This document shows positions 60,124 to 64,000 of a DNA stretch of 64,000 nucleotides, one piece after another. Position 1 is the stretch's first letter. Every line of letters begins with the position of its first letter. The notes beneath the pieces are model-generated. The model was not told the DNA's origin. It did no database searches and saw only the letters and a list, made by a program, of their open reading frames with translations. The translations under genes and the position numbers were made by a program. Source of the DNA: Tubulanus polymorphus (taxonomy: Eukaryota > Nemertea > Palaeonemertea > Tubulaniformes > Tubulanidae); NCBI RefSeq assembly GCF_964204645.1, contig NC_134029.1, positions 21,594,450-21,658,449 on the forward strand. Direction: 5' to 3'.

Positions 60124-63100
60124 CTTATGTGTGTCATCATTATTGCCGTCTATCTGTGAGTTACAGCGTGTCTCATAGGAAACACTTTAATTACATTCAT
60201 CAACCAACTCAAACAAAACACTGACAGTTACAGCAAACCTGTTTCTTTATTCTACCATGAACTGTGCACACCAAACGTGTACTTTACGTATTATTACCTT
60301 TTTCCATCAAAATCCCCTCTAAATTTTTTTCATTTCTCTACAACAAGTGTAGAACGACGAGGGTTACAGTTTTTTTGAACGGGCGTCCGAAATTCCGCGA
60401 ATTCGCGCAAAAATCGGTGAGAATTCAGAGACCCGAGAACGCGTGTTTTTATATCGTTCAGATTATCCCCGGGTTTATGTCGAGCTTTATCAAGGTTTCG
60501 CAAATTATGACCGCTCCTCTCACGAGCGAGTAGCGAATTAGCAATCGGTTTTACCGAGTTCATGACTCTCTAACTCTCTCGCAAACAGTGTAAAGATAAT
60601 TCACGCGACGTGCACTAATTAACGAATTGATGGCTATTCCGTGAAACCTCTATTTTCTGAACGCGCAAGGATTTACCGGGGTAATTGAAGACCGGAAAGC
60701 AGCGTCGACGGCCGATTTTCGTTCTTATTTTAATTAACGATTTACTAGTTATTCGGCGAAAAGCAGTTTTCTTCACTACGCCTCTCTCTCCGGCCGCTAG
60801 AAGAAGTTATTATCGTCGATAGTGCGGGTAAAGAGTAGCGCGTTGTTGTTATGATAGTATCCGGGTTTTTGCTCATTTCGTGGTTAACGCTTGTAATCAC
60901 TAAGTTATCGCGATTGTTCCGCAGTCATATTTACATTGTTTCTAGCGGCGCGTGTTGTTAGTTGGTTACTATCTGATTACTATTAACGCGTTGTTGTCGG
61001 ATATACATTTACTCTACCCGACCATCAGTTCATTCAGTTTTCTCCGCTTAGAAGGTAAGAAGAAATGGGTGAAAAAAAATGAGCGAGAAAAAAAAAACTT
61101 TCTTCGCGAACCGACGCGGAAAAAATGTGACCACAATTATCGAAGTGGAATTTTCGTGGAATTTTCATCTCTTCCTGTTACATTTACTTAGAGTGATTGG
61201 AATCGCAGTTATTTCAATGATGTTCTCTTAAAAGTGTAATCGTTTATATTGAATGTTTGTTGTTGATATTTTTCTTTGCAGAAGAGAGCATTCAACAAGC
61301 CCATAATATCACAGAAAGCATATTACAAAATAAACATTCCAATCCGTATCAAAACACTGTACAGGTAAGTACATTTCTTCCAACCTCAACACTGAGGGTA
61401 TAGGCAGTGAGAGGGCAAAGATAGTTTTTGGAGCAATCAGACTGATATCCTGTGGCTGGTTCCATAGTTGAGTCTAAGTCCAAAAATCTTAAGACTGTTC
61501 TTAAGCTGGGTTCCATAGTAGAGTCTAAGTCCAAAAATCTAAAGACTGGTCTTAAGCTGTTAGATTAGCTATAGAATTAAGAAAGCCGTGACTGTGAAAC
61601 ATATGCATTTCACCACCATCTCAAAATTAAATAAGTACATTTTCAATGAAATCTTCAATAAATGATCTCTACTTTCATACTTAGACTAATAACTGATGAA
61701 GTGGGCCGTGGGCACGATCAACCTTAAAGGTCTAATGGGAAAATCGAATAGACTGTGCGGACACTAGGCATGTTGATGATTCGTGTCCATTCAAAGAAAA
61801 GCTGAATGAAAGGCCAAAGGGGATACCGTCATCAACAGGTTTTTTCAGAACATTTTCCGTGAAAATCATGAATGTAGGCTATCTGAGTACTGGATGCAGG
61901 GAGCTATTTACAGCTCTTTGTACTTCTCAGATTAGATGGTATTTTCCGCGCTATTTCCGATGCCTGATTCTGATAATCCCTGTGAAAACCGAAGCCTTAC
62001 TATCTGCAATTAAAACAAGCAACTGGTCGCTCTCTCTCTCCCTCCTGAATGGAGAAAACAGAAAATCGTTGCTCCGATGATTCTGCGTTGAACCCCCAGA
62101 GGAGAGCCACATAAATGAAGTCAGCCAGCCGGGTACTAATGACATCGTTACACTAGTAAACTCATTCACTCTACTCATAATTACATCTGATGATTCTCAT
62201 AGTTTATAGTTTCATGAACTTCGCTCATTACGATAATCAATTAGGTTTTCCTTCGGCACCCCGAAAAGAACGCTTCCGAAAAAGTAACTCGACCGAACCG
62301 AGTATTGAACTGAGTAATGAGGGTTTCTTCGTCGGTACGAATGATCTCGAATCTTTCATGTGGTGAATATCGCTCCATCGCGACAACGACGACGACGACG
62401 TTTTTCAATTTATTTTGTTTGTGCGATTTTTTCGCGATATTGAGACAGTTATCATAACCATGGAAACGGGAATTGTTCACGAATACAGAAACGGATTACG
62501 TAAGACTTGAAACCGTTAGCGACGGTTGAGTAAAGATCAAAAACGAAGAAAATTCTAGCGTAAGCTGTGATCAGACTGAGAGAGGGAGATGATTTCGCCC
62601 GGGTCAGATCCGAGTCAAATCTGGCCCGTACCTAATTAGAGAGCGCATTCACATGTAAACCGCAAACTCGATACTAAACAAAGTTGTGATTAAGCGAAGT
62701 CAAGTCACTTCCAGAACCTCAATTCAGCAATTCACCAGCAATATTTTGCCCGTGCTTGAATTTGGCACGGGCCTGATACATAATTTTTGGTTCGGCCAAA
62801 TTCAAGTAGCTTATCTAGTATCCGTGTGAACAGTTAGCCTGTGCATGGCTCGGGCGAAAGACGCTTGTCTGCTCGCGGCTATACACATGGCATCGAAAAA
62901 TTCGCTCAAGATTTGAGGCTTGTGGTCAGTTGTATTGCTGCCGACATTAGACTCTGTGAAATCAAAGCAGTTCTAGTAATGGTCCACTTGTCACGCGTAT
63001 ACCCCACTCTTTCACTCTCAAAGAAAACTCCATTAGCTGTTTCTTTTTTTTTAAGAAGGCATTTTCTTGAGAAGTCTTAGCAATGTTGTGTTGCGGATTG

Positions 63101-63354
63101 AAAGTGTTTTGTATTTCAACCAGGACAAGCGGCGAACGATTTCTGACGAAACTCCTTCGTTCGGTTCCTTATCCTTTACGTCGAAAATCAGCGGTGGTTC
63201 TCGTTCTTCGAACTTTGCAACATTTTTTCATCTTTGAAAAAGAAGCTGCTCGTCTGAAATTTGTTGAATCATCGGGTTGTTCGCTCGAACAGTTCACATC
63301 CGTCGCACTACAGCCGGTGGTGATGATTTGGAAGCGCTGTACACGGTACCGACG
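29333..63354 (+). CDS. ARHGEF28: p190RhoGEF-type guanine nucleotide exchange factor, N-terminal part
   Basis: Exons in my model: 29333-29345, 38889-38935, 40455-40602, 44091-44435, 55665-55860, 57095-57243, 57821-58126, 59221-59439, 61282-61364 and 63124-63354. The first nine sum to exactly 502 codons with every phase matching. The N-terminus matches human ARHGEF28 and AKAP13: LPEDCEVYLAFIGSQQRH (ARHGEF28 LPEDAEFYFTYDGSHQRH), the HNLVERVELRVYVC strand, LPNDWTVL, then an ankyrin-like segment LFHFAARWGLEKLTGFL. These proteins activate RhoA at focal adhesions through DH-PH domains and have a C1 zinc finger; those parts must lie right of the window. One gene here probably represents the ancestor of both vertebrate paralogues, so the symbol is approximate. 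Confidence 0.85.
30872..30909. repeat. TA dinucleotide microsatellite
   Basis: An almost uninterrupted TA run of about 38 bases lies in the RhoGEF first intron. Confidence 0.9.
33309..33556. mobile_element. Foldback element with ~120-bp arms
   Basis: The left arm 33309-33426 and right arm about 33437-33556 are complementary at roughly 85-90 percent by eye, around a loop of about 10 bases. The end reads ATAGAGAATCCCA. Internal text GAAGATGACT ... GAAACGTTGAATCAATAAA identifies the family seen at 42098-42234 and 59505-59681. It has no coding capacity. Confidence 0.75.
33931..34856. repeat. 0.93-kb polypyrimidine minisatellite
   Basis: The plus strand is almost entirely C and T, with A appearing mainly in a recurring TACTCTCTCC motif and in CTATCTCT. 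The units (roughly 47-60 bases, built from CTCTCTCTACTCTCTCC plus CCCTCTCTCTACTC) repeat in a higher-order pattern. It reads as a 315-codon Ser/Leu/Pro open frame, which is an artefact of composition. Confidence 0.92.
35514..35728. mobile_element. Family A element, truncated copy
   Basis: It starts AGCTGGATCACACGGAGACG and shares the GTCAAATTTGGCCC, AAACCACTC and CTGGAACCAG blocks with the fuller copies, but breaks off after the ATTTGGCTCGG block. Confidence 0.6.
35832..36019. repeat. CT microsatellite plus CCTCCCT repeat
   Basis: A long CT dinucleotide run (about 80 bases) passes into CCTCCCTCTCCTCC-type repeats and back into CT. It is a second polypyrimidine tract in the same intron. Confidence 0.92.
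36580..36875. mobile_element. Family A element
   Basis: It begins AGCTGCGATCACACGGAGAC with the shared blocks GCCAAATTTG, GTAAACCACTCGCTTG and GGAACCAGTTGTGATTC. The right end (TTGTGTAGTCGTTGCAGC) is decayed. Confidence 0.6.
38889..38935 (+). CDS. ARHGEF28: ARHGEF28-like exon 2 (47 nt)
   Basis: It lies between a strong acceptor (TTACATTTCAG) and donor (GTAAGT). Read in the phase set by exon 1 it gives ERNCRIAFSPNESSTF, and it leads in phase 0 into GGGTIVVAISED of exon 3. This lines up with human AKAP13 NPQQAPLYGDCVVTVLL, where an aromatic residue plus Gly precedes the first strand. Confidence 0.6.
40455..40602 (+). CDS. ARHGEF28: ARHGEF28-like exon 3, conserved N-terminal beta domain
   Basis: Encodes GGGTIVVAISEDTNLPEDCE and YLAFIGSQQRHIVQTHRV, ending in SDTLQAHIP (AKAP13 SSDTLETIAP). 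The acceptor is GATTTTTAG; the donor is GA|GTAAGT in phase 1. Confidence 0.85.
41067..41334. mobile_element. Family A MITE-like element with TIR and ATT target duplication
   Basis: It starts AGCCGCAATCACATGA and ends with the near-complement CGTGTGATCGTGGCT. ATT flanks both sides (41064-41066 and 41335-41337). Its 268 bp have no open frame. This is the best-preserved copy in the window. Confidence 0.75.
42098..42234. mobile_element. 137-bp MITE with perfect 16-bp terminal repeats
   Basis: The ends TGTAGAGAGAATCCCA (42098-42113) and TGGGATTCTCTCTACA (42219-42234) are exact complements. The interior has CTGAAGATGACTATTAGG and GTCGAAACGTTGAATAAA, shared with 33309-33556, 59505-59681 and 24121-24295. 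Confidence 0.8.
44091..44435 (+). CDS. ARHGEF28: ARHGEF28-like exon 4, beta domain and helical part
   Basis: The exon reads HNLVERVELRVYVCYSSEQ, a Thr-rich insertion from ACG codons (TTTEQTPTTTTTD), then FSYTADNAYYIVEYLINNAT (AKAP13 FVQDEAYDAAQFLATSAG) and LPNDWTVLPRD (ARHGEF28 LPLGWTVLGN). The donor is AAAG|GTACGT in phase 1. Confidence 0.88.
44596..44855. mobile_element. Rearranged family A element with internal palindrome
   Basis: It contains the family terminal text (GAATCGCGGCT near 44854) and GGGCCAAATATGGC. It also has an exact 18-bp inverted pair, CCCGGGTCAAAAACGCTC (44596-44613) and its complement (44637-44654), suggesting an inversion or head-to-head duplication of one end. Confidence 0.55.
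47147..47203. repeat. TATATG/TA microsatellite
   Basis: Alternating TATATGTATA units and TA runs over about 57 bases. Confidence 0.85.
49868..51100. repeat. 28-copy 44-bp tandem array of a SINE tRNA-like head
   Basis: About 28 copies of a 44-bp unit (key text TGTGGGCGAATGGTTAGAAC and GTTCGACTCTGGGAAGCCAG). The first three copies are the most diverged (GAAGCTAG); inner copies alternate GGTGTGGGC/GGTCAG with GCGCAG or GCGCTG/GGTTAG, forming an 88-bp higher-order unit. The last copy runs straight into a full SINE (51057-51360), so the unit is the 5' half of its tRNA-like head and includes box A. Open frames of 75-119 codons here are by-products of repeat periodicity. Confidence 0.92.
51057..51360 (+). 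mobile_element. tRNA-derived SINE
   Basis: The head has a box A match (TGGTCGAATGG, 51063-51073) and a box B-like GGTTTCGAACCCC (51107-51119, one extra T). The body carries GGTGTAAATGGGTACCTGG, a type of conserved central segment known from widespread animal SINEs. The 3' end is CTATATAAACGACAG plus an ATT trinucleotide tail (51346-51360). Family assignment (for example MetaSINE-like) is not certain from sequence alone. Confidence 0.8.
51885..52335. repeat. Tandem 75-90-bp repeats, alternating types
   Basis: About five diverged units, each with GGGAAACA, AAACATGTTT and AAACTGTGTTTCTTG blocks. Two unit types alternate (one ending CACGCAATACA, one ending CACATGACACA). Similar text occurs at 45395-45440 and 11985-12145, so it is a dispersed family that has expanded here. 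Confidence 0.7.
53459..53918. mobile_element. Family B element
   Basis: It starts AGCCGTGTTCGCACTACGTT and ends near TTGTAGTGTCAACGCG, with the many GGTCCGTTCTAAATT-type blocks shared with 25684-26010 and 55924-56405. The 110-codon open frame inside is not a gene. Confidence 0.55.
55665..55860 (+). CDS. ARHGEF28: ARHGEF28-like exon 5, ankyrin-like segment
   Basis: The exon reads DCEPIETLFHFAARWGLEKL then LTVRNRDGESPRDIARDYGY, two helix-loop units of ankyrin type. It matches ARHGEF28 ESLLHLAMRWGLAKLSQFF and EGATPLDLALREGHSKL. It follows an 11.2-kb intron and ends in phase 2 at AAAG|GTAAGG. Confidence 0.88.
55924..56405. mobile_element. Family B element carrying a nested family A insertion
   Basis: The outer element starts AGCCGCGTTCATACTACGC and ends TTATTGTGAATGTGGCT, with ATA on both flanks. 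A 154-bp family A element (56033-56186, AGCCGCGATCACATGG to ATGTGATCGCGGCT) sits inside it with TTG and TTA at its borders. Comparison with the intact copy at 25684 shows the interrupted text AATTTAGACC. Confidence 0.75.
56578..56623. repeat. 12-bp CTCTCTCTCATT tandem repeat
   Basis: Nearly four copies of CTCTCTCTCATT. Confidence 0.85.
57095..58126 (+). CDS. ARHGEF28: ARHGEF28-like exons 6-7, Ser/Pro-rich linker
   Basis: Exon 57095-57243 encodes ENLDGGLVSLRITGKQSNQ. Exon 57821-58126 encodes EEDIDKLKQATNSMMDPSSA and then RRYSPPDRHMSFPDQ and FRRISSPDPPY, with RxxS-type phosphorylation-like sites. Phases 2-to-1 and 1-to-1 match. The linker is expected to be disordered and poorly conserved. DPSSAP recurs in AKAP13 at a similar place, which may be chance. 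Confidence 0.75.
57244..57820 (+). other. ARHGEF28-like intron 6
   Basis: Nothing recognisable beyond a C-rich stretch at about 57488-57515. Confidence 0.4.
58127..59220 (+). other. ARHGEF28-like intron 7
   Basis: Mostly unique A/T-rich sequence around the CCAAT/CRE minisatellite (58523-58703). Confidence 0.45.
58523..58703. repeat. ~45-bp minisatellite with CCAAT and CRE-like sites
   Basis: About four units; the last two start at 58603 and 58648 (45-bp period). The unit carries CCAATCAGATCA, ACACCTGGTGAC and GTGACATCATAACC; one unit has the full palindrome GTGACGTCATAA. Confidence 0.8.
59221..59439 (+). CDS. ARHGEF28: ARHGEF28-like exon 8, acidic and basic linker
   Basis: The exon encodes DTTSCDSNSDEDESDVD then a Gln/Arg-rich stretch (RIYQAQQRPTQLRRQST) and IPSIELASPSGT. 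It enters and leaves in phase 1, and RRQST is a basophilic-kinase-like site. Confidence 0.72.
59505..59681. mobile_element. Foldback/MITE element, family of 42098-42234
   Basis: The ends ATATAGAAAATCCCA and TGTGGGATTTTTAGA are near-complementary. Internal ACTGAAGATGACTATTAGAA and GACGAAACATTGAATAAACT are the family core. Confidence 0.7.
60075..60120. repeat. TA dinucleotide microsatellite
   Basis: An unbroken TA run of about 46 bases. Confidence 0.92.
61282..61364 (+). CDS. ARHGEF28: ARHGEF28-like exon 9
   Basis: The exon encodes EESIQQAHNITESILQNKHS and ends VQ|GTAAGT in phase 0. The acceptor is TTTCTTTGCAG. It has short helical character and no named domain; support is splice sites plus phase. 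Confidence 0.65.
61458..61560. repeat. Two-copy ~51-bp tandem duplication
   Basis: GGTTCCATAGTTGAGTCTAA and GGTTCCATAGTAGAGTCTAA begin two successive copies, both ending TTAAGCTG. Confidence 0.8.
62573..62880. mobile_element. Family A MITE-like element
   Basis: It starts AGCTGTGATCAGACTGAG and ends TGTCTGCTCGCGGCT, about 308 bp, with the shared blocks CCGAGTCAAATCTGGCC and CACTTCCAGAACC. The flanks GTA and ATA are only partly alike. Confidence 0.65.
63124..63354 (+). CDS. ARHGEF28: ARHGEF28-like exon 10, apparently interrupted
   Basis: Acceptor TTTCAACCAG and donor ACG|GTAAGT, 231 nt, phase 0 at both ends, as exon 9 requires. The frame reads DKRRTISDETPSFGSLSFTS at the start and RRTTAGGDDLEALYTVPT at the end, but has in-frame TGA at 63235-63237 and 63265-63267. 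One reading that removes both is a 99-bp intron 63194-63292 (GTGGTT donor, CGAACAG acceptor), which keeps phase exactly and gives 44 codons. The alternative is a disrupted allele, a misassembled base or a wrong exon call. Confidence 0.5.
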
Positions 63355-64000
63355 GTAAGTTGCCACTGATTTTAGAGGATGAATTAAAGCCGTGATCTCA
63401 CGATGATTTTTGGCTCAAGTCGAACTGGCCCGGACCACGCCCGAGTCATATTTGGCTCGTGCTCAATTGGAGAGCGCGTTTACATGTAAATCACTCACTC
63501 GTCACTAAGATTGATATCAAAATGATGCTGCGGCAAGCAAGGTGAGTCACTTCCAGAACCAGTTAACATTTAATCAGAATAGTATGACCTGTCCTACAAT
63601 TTGGCACTCGCCTGGTCCGAGATTTTCGGTCATGGACCTCTTCGGCACCGGTGTAAACGGTTAGCCCTGGTCAAAAAATGCTTGTGTGATCACGACTTGA
63701 TAGTTTATTGTCATGAATCGACTTGTCTCTGTGAGGATTAGGTGCTACTACGAACTGTAAGTTATAACTGATACAGTTGTAAACGTCAGTAAAGCCTTCA
63801 AGCGGTTACTCCCTGTAACATCTAATGAATTGTGTTGGCATGACTTATCTCTCAATGTTTGTAATGGACAAATGATATTTTCTGTCGTTGCCCAAGTGAA
63901 TCCAGAAGAGATATGGCTTCCGGACTAATCCGTAATGTCCGAATCAATCAATGACTCTTAGAGTCTAATGGTATCGAGGGGTATTTGATGTCTCGCTGCT
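63355..64000 (+). other. ARHGEF28-like intron 10 to window edge
   Basis: Holds one family A element (63388-63697) and then unremarkable sequence. The DH-PH exons are not reached. Confidence 0.45.
63388..63697. mobile_element. Family A MITE-like element
   Basis: It starts AGCCGTGATCTCACGATG and ends TTGTGTGATCACGACT, 310 bp, sharing the GTAAATCACTCACTCG and CACTTCCAGAACCAGTT blocks with 41067-41334. Confidence 0.65.

Larger units (their letters stand above)
59440..61281 (+). other. ARHGEF28-like intron 8
   Basis: Contains a foldback-family element (59505-59681) and a TA microsatellite (60075-60120). Open frames at 59890-60159 and 60264-60563 have no domain. Confidence 0.45.
61365..63123 (+). 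other. ARHGEF28-like intron 9
   Basis: Contains a tandem duplication (61458-61560) and a family A element (62573-62880). No other gene seen. Confidence 0.45.

Overview
This is a window of animal nuclear DNA. Every gene is broken by GT-AG introns, introns and flanks are full of short non-autonomous repeats (foldback/MITE-like elements, one tRNA-derived SINE, microsatellites), and the encoded proteins are clear orthologues of conserved animal proteins. The repeat types and loosely packed 5-11 kb introns suggest a marine invertebrate, probably a spiralian such as a mollusc; the species is inferred, not shown.

Layout: (1) 927-2312, minus strand, the 5' coding exons of a sterol regulatory element-binding protein (SREBF); its bHLH and membrane parts lie beyond the left edge. 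(2) 2970-5181, plus strand, a complete six-exon sequestosome-1/p62 gene (SQSTM1, 460 aa: PB1, ZZ, LIR, UBA), divergent from SREBF across about 660 bp that carries a CRE, an E-box, an ARE-like site and a TATA box. (3) 6638-26872, plus strand, a complete 22-exon ASH1/ASH1L histone methyltransferase gene. My splice model sums to 6990 nt (2329 codons plus stop), with every junction in phase: seven AT-hooks, FxLP motif, AWS-SET-postSET, bromodomain, PHD, BAH. (4) 29333 to at least 63354, plus strand, the 5' part of a p190RhoGEF-type gene (ARHGEF28/AKAP13 orthologue). It starts with a 13-nt coding exon and a 47-nt exon, then the conserved N-terminal beta domain, an ankyrin-like exon and a Ser/Pro-rich linker; the catalytic DH-PH part lies beyond the right edge.

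The rest is intron and intergenic DNA with notable structure: a 28-copy, 44-bp tandem array made from the tRNA-like head of a SINE (49868-51100) and ending in the full SINE; a 0.9-kb polypyrimidine minisatellite (33931-34856); a CCAAT/CRE-bearing minisatellite (58523-58703); several families of inverted-repeat elements, one nested in another with apparent target duplications (55924-56405); and a 60-bp-arm near-perfect hairpin in the SET intron of ASH1 (19980-20133).

The genes do not form one pathway. SREBF and SQSTM1 are both stress/metabolism regulated and may share promoter elements; p62 keeps an LIR and a KEAP1-motif-like sequence, but in the opposite order to mammals. I found no dramatic new system. 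The best leads are the shared promoter, the rearranged p62 motif order, the SINE-head array and an apparently interrupted RhoGEF exon.
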